DNA of 64,000 bases, from NCBI RefSeq assembly GCF_041435215.1, contig NZ_CP108394.1, positions 4,278,001-4,342,000 on the forward strand. The letters run 5' to 3'. Positions within the stretch are counted from its first letter, which is position 1. Each line of letters starts with the position of its first letter. The DNA comes from Streptomyces sp. NBC_01314. GTDB taxonomy: Bacteria; Actinomycetota; Actinomycetes; Streptomycetales; Streptomycetaceae. A model generated the notes under the pieces. The model saw nothing but the letters and a program-made list of their open reading frames with translations. It was not told the DNA's origin and did not search any database. Of this stretch, positions 1 to 8,155 are shown one piece after another. The translations under genes were made by a program, and so were the position numbers.

Positions 1-127
1 GTTGTGGTGCTGTGCCGTGGTGCTCGTTCGTACTTCCCCGGCTCCGCCCCTTCGTGCTGTCGGGCGGCGTTTCCTTGCCTGTGCCGAGAAGATTGCCCGT
101 TCACCTTCATGGCCGTGTCCGCCGACT

Positions 128-143
128 GTCACAGACCTGTCAC
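128..143 (+). promoter_or_regulatory. AfsQ1-type direct repeat (GTCAC-N6-GTCAC)
   Basis: Two identical GTCAC pentamers are separated by exactly six bases (AGACCT). This fits the GTnAC-n6-GTnAC motif that I recall for AfsQ1 binding in S. coelicolor, which also resembles GlnR boxes. It lies about 140 bp upstream of the afsQ1 start. In S. coelicolor sigQ is divergent here; no sigQ coding sequence is visible within bases 1-283, so it would begin beyond the window. The rest of 1-283 looks like non-coding promoter DNA. Function is inferred from the motif. Confidence 0.6.
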
Positions 144-283
144 AGGGATCGGGCCCAGTCGGGGCACAGGTTGATCACAGAGAAGAGTCGTACGGCTACG
201 CGAACGGCACGATCGTGTGCGGGTGTCGGATGGGAGCGCTCCAACGGTCGATTCGGCGCCATGCCATGGGCCAGAATGAGCCC

Positions 284-961
284 GTGCCTTCCCTGTTGCT
301 GATCGAGGACGACGACGCCATCCGCACGGCCCTGGAGCTCTCACTGACGCGCCAGGGGCACCGTGTCGCCACCGCCGCCACCGGCGAGGATGGTCTCAAG
401 CTGCTGCGCGAACAGCGGCCGGATCTGATCGTTTTGGACGTGATGCTGCCAGGAATCGACGGCTTCGAGGTGTGCCGACGGATCCGGCGCACCGACCAGC
501 TGCCGATCATCCTGTTGACGGCACGCAGCGACGACATCGACGTCGTGGTGGGCCTGGAGTCGGGCGCGGACGACTACGTGGTCAAGCCCGTGCAGGGGCG
601 GGTGCTGGACGCCCGTATCCGCGCGGTGCTGAGGCGCGGTGAGCGCGAGGCCAACGACGCGGCGACCTTCGGCTCCCTCGTGATCGACCGTGCGGCGATG
701 ACCGTGACGAAGAACGGCGAGGACCTCCAGCTGACGCCCACCGAGCTGCGGCTGCTCCTGGAGCTGAGCCGCCGCCCGGGACAGGCCCTGTCCCGGCAGC
801 AGTTGCTGCGTCTGGTGTGGGAGCACGACTACCTGGGCGACTCCCGCCTGGTGGACGCGTGTGTGCAGCGGCTGCGCGCCAAGGTCGAGGACGTACCGTC
901 GTCGCCGACCCTGATCCGTACCGTTCGCGGCGTGGGCTACCGGTTGGACACTCCTCAGTGA
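284..961 (+). CDS. afsQ1: Two-component response regulator AfsQ1
   Basis: OmpR/PhoB-type response regulator of 225 aa. The receiver domain (about residues 1-115) has the acidic pocket in LLIEDDD, the phosphoacceptor Asp in IVLDVMLPG, the Thr of ILLTARSDD and the Lys of VVKPVQG. A winged-helix DNA-binding domain follows (about 130-222, ending RTVRGVGYRLD). The protein matches my recollection of S. coelicolor AfsQ1 (SCO4907) nearly residue for residue. I chose the GTG at 284 because it gives the family N-terminus (VPSLLLIEDDD) and the known 225-aa length; an in-frame ATG at 230 would add a non-conserved leader. It overlaps afsQ2 by GTGA. In S. coelicolor the AfsQ system controls antibiotic production and nitrogen-related genes, with cross-talk to GlnR. 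Confidence 0.95.
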   Translation: MPSLLLIEDDDAIRTALELSLTRQGHRVATAATGEDGLKLLREQRPDLIVLDVMLPGIDGFEVCRRIRRTDQLPIILLTARSDDIDVVVGLESGADDYVVKPVQGRVLDARIRAVLRRGEREANDAATFGSLVIDRAAMTVTKNGEDLQLTPTELRLLLELSRRPGQALSRQQLLRLVWEHDYLGDSRLVDACVQRLRAKVEDVPSSPTLIRTVRGVGYRLDTPQ

Positions 962-2559
962 CGAAGGCTCAAGGGGGGATCCGCGGCTGGGCCGCGGCTC
1001 GCAGGGCAGTGCAGTCCCGGATCCGTTTCACCAGTCTGCGACTGCGTCTGGTGGTCGTCTTCGGTCTGGTGGCGCTCACGGCCGCCGTGTCGGCGTCCGG
1101 TATCGCGTACTGGCTCAACCGCGAGGCCGTGCAGACGCGCGCGCAGGACGCGGCGCTCAACGACTTCGAGCGGGAGATGCAGAGCCATGTGAGCACGCTC
1201 CGCCCGACCCCGACGCAGGACCAGCTGCGCATCGCGGCACGGAAGATGGCGGACGGCGGTGAGCGCTCCAGCGTGCTGCTCCTCGCCGAGGGCGCCGACG
1301 GCCGGACGGTCTCCGGCTCCTCGGCCGACAACGCGCTGACCGGCTTCTCACTGGACGACGTGCCTGCGTCCCTCCAGAAGGCCGTCAACAAGCGGCAGAA
1401 GATCACCTCGGGCAACCGGCACGCGTACCACGTGTACTGGCAGCGGGTCATCGACGGCGACACCCCGTATCTGGTGGGCGGCGCGAAGATGATCGGCGGC
1501 GGGCCGACCGGCTATGTACGCAAGTCCCTCGCGGAGGAGGCGAAGGACCTCAACTCGCTGGCCTGGTCGCTCGGGATCGCCACGGGTCTGTCGCTGATCG
1601 GCTCGGCGCTGCTCGCGCAGGCCGCCGCCACGACCGTACTCAAGCCGGTGCAGCGCCTCGGTGTCGCCGCCCGGCGTCTCGGCGAGGGCAAGCTCGACAC
1701 CCGGCTGCGCGTCTCCGGCACGGACGAACTGGCCGACCTCTCACGGACGTTCAATCTCGCGGCGGAGTCGCTGGAGAAGAAGGTCCACGACATGAGCGCC
1801 CGCGAGGAGGCGTCCCGTCGCTTCGTCGCCGACATGTCCCATGAGCTCCGTACGCCGCTGACGGCGATCACCGCCGTCACGGAGGTGCTGGAGGAGGAGC
1901 TGGACGCCGACACGGGCAGCCTCGACCCCATGATCGAACCGGCCGTACGGCTCGTCGTCAGCGAGACCCTGCGCCTCAACACCCTGGTCGAGAACCTGAT
2001 GGAGGTCACCCGCTTCGACGCGGGCACGGCCCGCCTCGTCCTCGACGACGTGGACATCGCCGACCAGATCACCGCCTGCATCGACGCCCGCGCCTGGCTG
2101 GACGCGGTGGACCTGAACGCCGAGCGCGGCATCATCACCAACCTCGACCCGCGCCGCCTGGACGTGATCATGGCGAACCTGATCGGCAACGCGCTCAAGC
2201 ACGGCGGCTCGCCGGTGCGCGTCTCGGTGCGCGAAGGCGACAAGAACGACGCGGACCTGCTGATCGAGGTGCGGGACCACGGCCCCGGCATCCCCGAGGA
2301 CGTCCTCCCGCACGTCTTCGACCGCTTCTACAAGGCGAGCGCCTCCCGCCCCCGCTCCGAGGGCAGCGGCCTCGGCCTGTCCATCGCCCTGGAGAACGCC
2401 CACATCCACGGCGGCGGGATCACCGCCGCCAACTCCCCCGAGGGCGGCGCGGTCTTCACCCTCCGCCTGCCTCGCGACGCGGCCTCGCTGATCGCGGAGG
2501 AACGGGACGGCGACCAGGGCGACGACGGCCCGCAGGGCACCGAAGGGGCCGGTCAGTGA
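958..2559 (+). CDS. afsQ2: Sensor histidine kinase AfsQ2
   Basis: Membrane histidine kinase of 533 aa that partners AfsQ1. A first membrane segment lies near residues 28-50 (LVVVFGLVALTAAVSASGIA), followed by an extracellular sensor region and a second membrane segment near 200-225. A HAMP linker follows, then the HisKA helix with the phosphoacceptor His in FVADMSHELRTPLTA. The HATPase domain shows the N box (IGNALKHGG) and G boxes (DHGPGIP, GSGLGLSIA). The GTG start overlaps the afsQ1 stop by four bases, which indicates translational coupling. Its own stop overlaps the lipoprotein gene in the same way. Confidence 0.94.
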   Translation: MTKAQGGIRGWAAARRAVQSRIRFTSLRLRLVVVFGLVALTAAVSASGIAYWLNREAVQTRAQDAALNDFEREMQSHVSTLRPTPTQDQLRIAARKMADGGERSSVLLLAEGADGRTVSGSSADNALTGFSLDDVPASLQKAVNKRQKITSGNRHAYHVYWQRVIDGDTPYLVGGAKMIGGGPTGYVRKSLAEEAKDLNSLAWSLGIATGLSLIGSALLAQAAATTVLKPVQRLGVAARRLGEGKLDTRLRVSGTDELADLSRTFNLAAESLEKKVHDMSAREEASRRFVADMSHELRTPLTAITAVTEVLEEELDADTGSLDPMIEPAVRLVVSETLRLNTLVENLMEVTRFDAGTARLVLDDVDIADQITACIDARAWLDAVDLNAERGIITNLDPRRLDVIMANLIGNALKHGGSPVRVSVREGDKNDADLLIEVRDHGPGIPEDVLPHVFDRFYKASASRPRSEGSGLGLSIALENAHIHGGGITAANSPEGGAVFTLRLPRDAASLIAEERDGDQGDDGPQGTEGAGQ

Positions 2560-3248
2560 CGATACGAGGCGCACGAGGACGGAAAGACGGGAGAGCACGG
2601 GGCGTGCGAGTGCCGGACGTACACATACGGGGCTCACGCGCGCGAGGCATACGGGTCCTGGCCGCCACCGGGGCGCTGGCCGGGCTGCTCGCCGGCTGCG
2701 GCATCCGGGCCACGCAGGTGCCGACGGACTTCGGCCCGGCGCCCTCGATGGTGCCCTGCGAGCTGTCGGTGACGGACATCGCGACACAGACGACCCCCTC
2801 CGGCATGCCGGTCGACGTGTTCCTCCTCTGTTCCGGGGCGCTCGTGCGGGTCAACCGCTCGGTGGAGGTCGCCGAGGGCACCGAGGAGGCCCAGCGGCGC
2901 GTCCGCGTCGCACAGGGCCTGCTGGACGCCCTGGCGGGCGACCCCACCGACGTCGAGGACGAGGCCGGCTACAGCACCGCCGTCCCGGCCGGCCTCACGG
3001 TGACGGGACCCACCCCCGGCGACCCCGAGGACACCCTCCGCCTGTCCACCGCCCCGGACACCCTCCCCAAGGACGCCCTCGCCCAGATCGTCTGCACCTT
3101 CGCAGACTCCACGGCCGCCGGCGACAACGGCTCGGTGGTACTGGGCGGCACGAGCGCCGAGTCGCTACGCCGCTACGAGTGCACCCCGGAGACCGAGTCG
3201 TCCCCGGGCGCGGGCGGCCCGCCTTCGACGGGGGTCAACGGCTCCTGA
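2556..3248 (+). CDS. Lipoprotein of the afsQ operon
   Basis: Protein of 230 aa starting at a GTG that overlaps the afsQ2 stop by four bases. A basic N-terminal region is followed by a hydrophobic stretch and a lipobox, LLAGC, near residue 47, so the mature protein should be anchored outside the membrane. The mature part carries a GerMN-like segment (residues about 75-190: a short VDVFLLC strand, then an amphipathic stretch with DALAGDPTD and a LPKDALAQIVCTF strand), but I am not certain of the domain. The three-gene coupling suggests an accessory role in AfsQ2 signalling or envelope function. The S. coelicolor equivalent is SCO4905 as I recall. Confidence 0.85.
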   Translation: MTIRGARGRKDGRARGVRVPDVHIRGSRARGIRVLAATGALAGLLAGCGIRATQVPTDFGPAPSMVPCELSVTDIATQTTPSGMPVDVFLLCSGALVRVNRSVEVAEGTEEAQRRVRVAQGLLDALAGDPTDVEDEAGYSTAVPAGLTVTGPTPGDPEDTLRLSTAPDTLPKDALAQIVCTFADSTAAGDNGSVVLGGTSAESLRRYECTPETESSPGAGGPPSTGVNGS

Positions 3249-3363
3249 GCCGGGCGGCCGAGGGTTCCTGAGCCCGGCGCCTCACGGCCGAGGTCCCACC
3301 ACCCGGGCCACCGCGACAGGGCCGGCGAGTGAGCCGAAGGGGCGCGCCTGTGCCGGGAGCGCA

Positions 3364-3403
3364 TGGGGGTCCCTCCCGCTCGAGCGAAGCCGAGAGTGGG
3401 GGA
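3364..3403. repeat. Interspersed Streptomyces palindromic repeat
   Basis: An imperfect palindrome beginning TGGGGGTCCCTCCCGCTCGA and ending GAGAGTGGGGGA has a central CTCGAGCGAAGCCGAG. This short element type recurs between genes in many Streptomyces genomes. It lies in the 287-bp gap between the afsQ lipoprotein gene and the VanZ-like gene, where no other gene is seen. Confidence 0.65.
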
Positions 3404-3535
3404 GCGCGGAGGCCCCGACGAAGGAGGGGTCGAGCACGGTCGCGCTCCCGGCCCAGGCTTCTGCGCCCCGGAGGCGAACCGAGCCCAAAAAAACAGACTG
3501 CAACCGATCGTGCCGGGGGCCGCGTCTTGGGGGGC

Positions 3536-4090
3536 GTGCAGCCTCAAGGTACGAACGGCGGTAGCGCCGAGGTCCGTGTCCGTGCGGCGGGGGGTGTTCT
3601 CCTCGCCGTACATCTCGCGGTCGTTGCCTGGATCACGCTGCGTCCGCTGGACGTCACCTGGATGAGTCCCGCGAATCTGCGGCCGTTCGCAGGGATCAGA
3701 GCGGATCTGACCCTGGGGTGGCCGGAGGCGGCCCACCGGATCGGTGAGGGGCTGGCGCTGCTCGCTCCGCTGGGCGTCCTGCTGCCGATGGTGAACGGAA
3801 GACTGGCCGTGTCGCCGCTCGCGTCGCTGGCCCGGTCGGTGGCGGCCGGGGCGCTGCTGTCGCTGGCCATCGAGTTGTTGCAGACCGGGGTGCCGGGGCA
3901 GGTCGTCGACATCGACTCGATCCTGCTGAACTCGGTCGGGGTGGGCCTCGCCCACATCGCGGTGGTACCGGGGGTCAGGTCGGCGCTGCGGCGGAGGGCG
4001 GAGACCCGGGTGCGGGCGGCGCGTCTGCGCCGGGAGGAGTTGTCTCAGGGTCGGACCCCGACGATTCCCAGGGTCGGGATGGCTCCGTAG
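3536..4090 (+). CDS. VanZ-like membrane protein
   Basis: Membrane protein of about 184 aa with VanZ-family features: an N-terminal membrane helix (VLLAVHLAVVAWITLRPLD), NLRPFAG, a helix ending LLAPLGVLLPM, and the signature EllQt...DiDsillNsvG seen here as SLAIELLQTG followed by VDIDSILLNSVGVGL. The C-terminus is basic and cytosolic-looking. The GTG at 3536 follows a GGGGGG Shine-Dalgarno-like tract; an open frame further upstream crosses the intergenic repeat and is unlikely to be translated. VanZ proteins are linked to glycopeptide resistance or cell-envelope functions; the specific role here is unknown. Confidence 0.8.
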   Translation: MQPQGTNGGSAEVRVRAAGGVLLAVHLAVVAWITLRPLDVTWMSPANLRPFAGIRADLTLGWPEAAHRIGEGLALLAPLGVLLPMVNGRLAVSPLASLARSVAAGALLSLAIELLQTGVPGQVVDIDSILLNSVGVGLAHIAVVPGVRSALRRRAETRVRAARLRREELSQGRTPTIPRVGMAP

Positions 4091-4214
4091 AGGGACGCTT
4101 CGTCCGCTTCGTCACCGTAGCGTCGAAGGTGTGGAAACGAGAGCGGTGGCCGTCAGGAGGCCCCACCCCACCGTCGGCCCGCGGCCGGCGTTCTACGCTG
4201 ACGAAGGAGCCCTC

Positions 4215-4415
4215 ATGAGCCGCCTTGCCCGCCCCACCGAAGGCCGGATGATCGGCGGAGTGTGCGCCGCGCTGGCACGGCGCTTCGGCACCTCCGCGAC
4301 CACGATGCGCGTGATCTTCCTCGTGTCGTGTCTGCTTCCGGGCCCGCAGTTCCTGCTCTACATAGCCCTCTGGATCCTGTTCCCCTCGGAGGGCAAGGCC
4401 CGCATGGCTTGGTGA
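4215..4415 (+). CDS. PspC-domain small membrane protein
   Basis: A 66-aa protein that is essentially one PspC domain: RPTEGRMIGGVCAALARRFG, then a membrane helix (MRVIFLVSCLLPGPQFLLYIALWILFP). The ATG at 4215 follows an AAGGAG Shine-Dalgarno with ideal spacing; a longer in-frame ATG at 4131 lacks this. PspC proteins act in envelope-stress sensing. It sits alone between two convergent or unrelated genes. Confidence 0.85.
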   Translation: MSRLARPTEGRMIGGVCAALARRFGTSATTMRVIFLVSCLLPGPQFLLYIALWILFPSEGKARMAW

Positions 4416-4492
4416 CGCGCACGGCCGATGACGCGCACAGCGACGGGGCGCACCCTCCAGGGGTGCGCCCCGTCCTGACGTCGTGGTGTGGC

Positions 4493-4819
4493 TCAGGCGC
4501 CGCCACCGAGGGGCAGGCCGCTGACGCCGAGGCCCTTGGCGGGGAGGGTCTTGCCGACGGGGAGGCCGCCGAGCAGTCCGGCGACGGGGGCGGTGGGTCC
4601 CTCCGCGAGGACGTTGGGGGCGGCGGGCTGCGCGGCCTTCAGGCCGGCACCGAGCGTGCTCTGCCCCTGGGCGAGAGCGCCGGTGACGGTGCCGAGGGCC
4701 TGGGAGGCCTCGGGGGCACTCGGTGCGCTCGGGGCAGCGTTCGCGGCGCCCGCGCCCGCAGCGGCGATGGCGGCGCCGACGACGGCGACACCGAGGGTCT
4801 TGGCAGCAGACTGCTTCAT
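4493..4819 (-). CDS. Small secreted Ala/Gly/Pro-rich protein
   Basis: Protein of 108 aa with a clear signal peptide: MKQSAAK, a hydrophobic core (LGVAVVGAAIAAAGAGAA) and an ANAAP cleavage-like site. The mature part is low-complexity and rich in Ala, Gly and Leu with no Cys, ending in GLPLGGGA. The style resembles small Streptomyces surface proteins, but I do not recognise a domain. It is a single gene convergent with the PspC gene. Confidence 0.7.
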   Translation of the reverse strand: MKQSAAKTLGVAVVGAAIAAAGAGAANAAPSAPSAPEASQALGTVTGALAQGQSTLGAGLKAAQPAAPNVLAEGPTAPVAGLLGGLPVGKTLPAKGLGVSGLPLGGGA

Positions 4820-4951
4820 GTTGAATGCGTCCTTGGAATGCGTTTGACGGGTGGAGAGCGGTGTCGAAACGTAAACACCAAAGTCCCGCCGGAGGCAAAC
4901 ATCGAAAAGCGGCCGCGCGCCGTCCGCGTGACCGCTTCCCGAAGTCGCCGT

Positions 4952-6118
4952 TCAGCTCCGTTCGTCGACAGAACCGCTGGTGGAAGCCGTTTGCCGGAAC
5001 AGCCATTCGGATTTCAACTCGGCGTAACCGGGCTTGATGACGTCATTGATCATGGCCAGTCGTTCATCGAAAGGAATGAATGCTGACTTCATAGCATTGA
5101 CCGAGAACCACTGCATGTCGTCGAGCGTGTAGCCGAAAGCCTCGACAAGATGCTCGAATTCACGGCTCATGCTCGTGTGCGACATCAGCCGGTTGTCGGT
5201 GTTCACGGTGGCCCGGAAGTGCAGTCGCCGCAGCAGCCCGATGGGGTGCTGGGCGTACGAACGGGCTGCGCCGGTCTGGAGGTTGGAGCTCGGGCACATT
5301 TCCAGCGGGATGCGCTTGTCGCGGACGTAGGAGGCGAGGCGGCCGAGCTTCACGGAGCCGTCCTCGTGGACCTGGATGTCGTCGATGATGCGGACGCCGT
5401 GGCCGAGCCGGTCGGCGCCGCACCACTGCAGCGCCTGCCAGATGGAGGGGAGCCCGAAGGCTTCCCCTGCGTGGATGGTGAAGTGGTTGTTCTCGCGCTT
5501 GAGGTATTCGAAGGCGTCGAGGTGGCGGGTGGGCGGGTAGCCGGCCTCGGCGCCCGCGATGTCGAATCCGACGACGCCGAGGTCGCGGTAGCGGTTGGCG
5601 AGTTCGGCGATCTCCAGGGCGCGGGCCGCGTGCCGCATGGCGGTGAGCAGGGCGCCGACGCGGATGCGCCGGCCGTCGGCCCTGGCCAGCCGCTGGCCCT
5701 CCCGGAAGCCCTCGTTGACGGCCTCGACGACCTCTTCGAGGCTGAGCCCGCCTTCGAGGTGCTGTTCGGGGGCGTAGCGGACCTCGGCGTAGACGACGCC
5801 GTCCGCGGCGAGGTCCTCGGCGCACTCGGCGGCGACCCGGAACAGCGCGTCGCGGTTCTGCATGACGCCGACGGTGTGCGAGAAGGTCTCCAGGTACCGC
5901 TCCAGCGAGCCGGAGTCGGCGGACTCGCGGAACCAGACTCCGAGCCGGTCGGGGTCCACTTCCGGGAGGCGGGGGGCGTAGCCCGAGGTGTGGGCGAGCT
6001 CGACGATGGTGCCGGGGCGCAGCCCGCCGTCGAGGTGGTCGTGCAGCAGAACCTTGGGCGCCCGGCGGATCTGGTCCGAGTCCGGGGTGCTACCGGTCGG
6101 GTCGGTCTGGTTCGTCAT
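4952..6118 (-). CDS. add: Adenosine deaminase
   Basis: Converts adenosine or deoxyadenosine to the inosine form in purine salvage. The zinc and catalytic motifs of the metal-dependent deaminase family are all present: HDHLDG near the N-terminus, TIHAGEAFG (His plus catalytic Glu), LGHGVRI, MCPSSNL, and the zinc-ligand Asp in NTDNRLMS. The length of 388 aa is typical. I start at the ATG giving MTNQTDPTG; an upstream in-frame start would run through the operator palindrome at 6135-6146. It is a stand-alone transcription unit that shares that palindrome with the nucleoside transport genes 10-15 kb away. Confidence 0.95.
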   Translation of the reverse strand: MTNQTDPTGSTPDSDQIRRAPKVLLHDHLDGGLRPGTIVELAHTSGYAPRLPEVDPDRLGVWFRESADSGSLERYLETFSHTVGVMQNRDALFRVAAECAEDLAADGVVYAEVRYAPEQHLEGGLSLEEVVEAVNEGFREGQRLARADGRRIRVGALLTAMRHAARALEIAELANRYRDLGVVGFDIAGAEAGYPPTRHLDAFEYLKRENNHFTIHAGEAFGLPSIWQALQWCGADRLGHGVRIIDDIQVHEDGSVKLGRLASYVRDKRIPLEMCPSSNLQTGAARSYAQHPIGLLRRLHFRATVNTDNRLMSHTSMSREFEHLVEAFGYTLDDMQWFSVNAMKSAFIPFDERLAMINDVIKPGYAELKSEWLFRQTASTSGSVDERS

Positions 6119-6134
6119 TTTCGCACGATAACGC

Positions 6135-6146
6135 CTACGCGCGTAG
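6135..6146. promoter_or_regulatory. Palindromic operator upstream of add
   Basis: The perfect palindrome CTACGCGCGTAG lies 17 bp upstream of the add start codon. The identical 12-mer is at 17854 and one-end variants are at 19188 and 20617, each upstream of a nucleoside transport unit. It probably binds a dedicated repressor of nucleoside salvage, not encoded nearby as far as I can see. Confidence 0.65.
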
Positions 6147-6231
6147 AGCGCCTGTCGGGTGATCCCGTCGATATCCAACGGTGACCCACAGGACGGGTGG
6201 CGTACACCCTCTCTTCTGACACTGTTCTGTC

Positions 6232-7002
6232 ATGGCGCAGCAAGCAATGCCGGTCCGTACGCCCCGACTTGGGCGGACGCTCGGCCCGGAGCCGAGCACG
6301 GTCAGCGGGGTCGTCCTGCTGCTCCCTGCCGGTGACGAGGCATCCACCCGCAGACCCTCTCCCATGATGGCCACGGCCTCGGTGCGCACCCTCGGCCGCC
6401 GGCTCGCCCGCGCGGGCCGTACGGAGGGGCTGGCGACCCATGTCGTGCACTACCGCTACCGGGGCTGGAACGGCACGGAGGCGCGGCTCGCGCGGGACGC
6501 CGAGTGGGCGGTGGACGAGGTGGTCCGGCGCTACGGGGACGTGCCGGTGTGTCTCGCCGGGCTCCACATGGGGGCGCGGGCGGCGCTGCACGCGGGTGGG
6601 CACGAGGCTGTCAACTCCGTGCTGGCCATCGCTCCCTGGCTGCCCGAGGAGGATGTGGCGGCGCCGCCCGAACCGGTGAAGCAGTTGTCGGGGCGGCGGG
6701 TGCTGATCGTGCACGGGACGAATGACGAGCGGGTGGATCCCGAGTTGTCGTTCCGGTTCGCGGCGCGGGCGAAGAAGACCAACCCCGACATCTGCCGGTT
6801 CGAGGTGCACGCGGACCGGCACGGGTTGACGCAGTACCGCGACGAGGTGCACGCACTGGCTTCGGACTTCGTGATGGGGGTGCTGTTCGGGAGGGCGTTC
6901 GCGCGGCCGGTGGAGGACGCGCTGGCCGCTCCGCCGCCGTTGGGGTTGCGTATGCCGCTCGCTTCCGGGTTCGGGATGGCTCGCTCACGGAGGGGCGTCT
7001 GA
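6232..7002 (+). CDS. Alpha/beta-hydrolase-like protein with altered nucleophile elbow
   Basis: Protein of 256 aa with an alpha/beta-hydrolase layout: an N-terminal strand (GVVLLLPAG), the elbow CLAGLHMGARAAL near residue 105, the acid loop VLIVHGTNDERVDP, and a late His in ADRHGL. In the G-x-Nuc-x-G elbow the nucleophile position is occupied by His (GLHMG) instead of Ser, Cys or Asp, while the Asp and His of the triad remain. It may be a non-hydrolytic family member or use different chemistry. It is divergent from add with 113 bp between, so the two share a promoter region. Confidence 0.75.
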   Translation: MAQQAMPVRTPRLGRTLGPEPSTVSGVVLLLPAGDEASTRRPSPMMATASVRTLGRRLARAGRTEGLATHVVHYRYRGWNGTEARLARDAEWAVDEVVRRYGDVPVCLAGLHMGARAALHAGGHEAVNSVLAIAPWLPEEDVAAPPEPVKQLSGRRVLIVHGTNDERVDPELSFRFAARAKKTNPDICRFEVHADRHGLTQYRDEVHALASDFVMGVLFGRAFARPVEDALAAPPPLGLRMPLASGFGMARSRRGV

Positions 7003-7028
7003 GGCGTCGTATCGCCGCTGCGGGTGCG

Positions 7029-7137
7029 TGGGGGCTTGTCGCGCAGTTCCCCCCGCGTCTCTTGGGTCGCTGGGCGCAGCTCCCCGCGTCCCTGGGCGTG
7101 GTTCCCCGCGTCCCTTGGGTCGCTGCGGCTCAGCTGC
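7029..7137. repeat. Degenerate copies of Streptomyces intergenic repeat
   Basis: The sequence GTCGCGCAGTTCCCC is followed by two decayed repeats of the same phrase (GGCGCAGCTCCCCGCGTCCC and GGTTCCCCGCGTCCC), with TTGGGTCGCTG occurring twice. It matches the common Streptomyces element beginning GTGGCTGGTCGCGCAGTTCC. It fills the gap between the convergent hydrolase-like and LysR genes and may serve as a transcription barrier. Confidence 0.5.
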
Positions 7138-8089
7138 CCAGCAGGTTGCCCCTTCTCGACAGCAGGAACTTCTTGAAGGCCGCCACCGGGGGTGTGTCCG
7201 GGTGGCCGTCGAGCCAGGCCACGCCGATTTCCCTGGCTGCTCTCGGGGAGGTGACCGTCAGTTCGACGACTCCTGGTCTGGGGACGGCCGGAGGTGGCAG
7301 GAGGGCTACGCCCAGGCCTGCCGCGACCAGGCCCCGGAGGGTTTCCGCCTCCTCTCCCTCGAAGGCGATGCGGGGTTTGAAGCCGGCCTCCTTGCACAGG
7401 TCGTCGGTGATGCGGCGCATGCCGTAGCCGGGTTCCAGGGTGACGAAGGTTTCGTCGGCGGCCTCGGCGAGGCGGACGCGTTTGCGGGCGGCGAGGCGGT
7501 GGTCGGCGGGGACGACCAGGCGGAGCTTCTGCTCGTCGAGGCGGCGGGCCACCAGGTCGGGGGCGTCCGGGACGGGGGACGTGAGGCAGAGGTCGAGTTC
7601 GCCCGCGCGCAGGCGTTCGAGCATGGCCTCGCCGTAGTTCTGGACGAGGCTGAAGCGGACGCGGGGGTGTTCGGCGCGGAAGGCCTGGAGGAGGCCGGGT
7701 ACGGTCTCGGCACCCATGGTGTGCAGGAAGCCGAAGGCGACCTTGCCGGTGGCGGGGTCGGCGTCGGCGCGGACCTCGTCGGCGGCGCGCTCGATCTCGG
7801 CGAGAGCGCGTTCGACGGAGGCGTGGAAGGTGCGTCCGGCGTGGGTGAGGGAGACCGTGCGCCCCCGGCGGGCGAACAGGTCGACGCCCAGGTCCTGTTC
7901 CAGGCGGACCATCGCCCGCGACAGCGTCGACTGCGGGACCCGCATCTCCCGCGCGGCCCGGGTGACGTGCTCGGTGCGGGCGACTCCGGCGAAGTAGGCG
8001 AGGCGGGGGGCCAGGCTCAGGACGATGTCCTCGATGTCTTCTGTGTCACCGGACGGTGACAGGTACGGCTCTGACCTCTGCTCATGCAT
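7130..8089 (-). CDS. LysR-family transcriptional regulator
   Basis: A 319-aa LysR regulator. The N-terminal winged helix-turn-helix reads FAGVARTEHVTRAAREMR then VPQSTLSRAMVRLEQDLG, followed by the LysR co-inducer domain from about residue 110 to 310. The ATG at 8089 is chosen because it precedes the domain by the usual leader. It is divergent from the MFS transporter with 66 bp between, the classical arrangement in which the LysR protein controls its neighbour and itself. Confidence 0.9.
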   Translation of the reverse strand: MHEQRSEPYLSPSGDTEDIEDIVLSLAPRLAYFAGVARTEHVTRAAREMRVPQSTLSRAMVRLEQDLGVDLFARRGRTVSLTHAGRTFHASVERALAEIERAADEVRADADPATGKVAFGFLHTMGAETVPGLLQAFRAEHPRVRFSLVQNYGEAMLERLRAGELDLCLTSPVPDAPDLVARRLDEQKLRLVVPADHRLAARKRVRLAEAADETFVTLEPGYGMRRITDDLCKEAGFKPRIAFEGEEAETLRGLVAAGLGVALLPPPAVPRPGVVELTVTSPRAAREIGVAWLDGHPDTPPVAAFKKFLLSRRGNLLGS

Positions 8090-8093
8090 CACG

Positions 8094-8113
8094 GGAACGA
8101 TTATGGGGGTTCC
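8094..8113. promoter_or_regulatory. Inverted repeat between lysR and MFS gene
   Basis: GGAAC and GTTCC are separated by ten bases in the 66-bp divergent promoter region. Its size and position fit a LysR-type operator. The assignment is positional only. Confidence 0.4.
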
Positions 8114-8155
8114 ATGCATTGGACGGATGAGTTGCGGCGTACGTAGTTTCGAGGC

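Noticed and set aside
1..283. 5' end of sigQ on the minus strand
   Set aside because: No minus-strand frame with sigma-factor features reaches base 1, so the gene must start outside the window if present.
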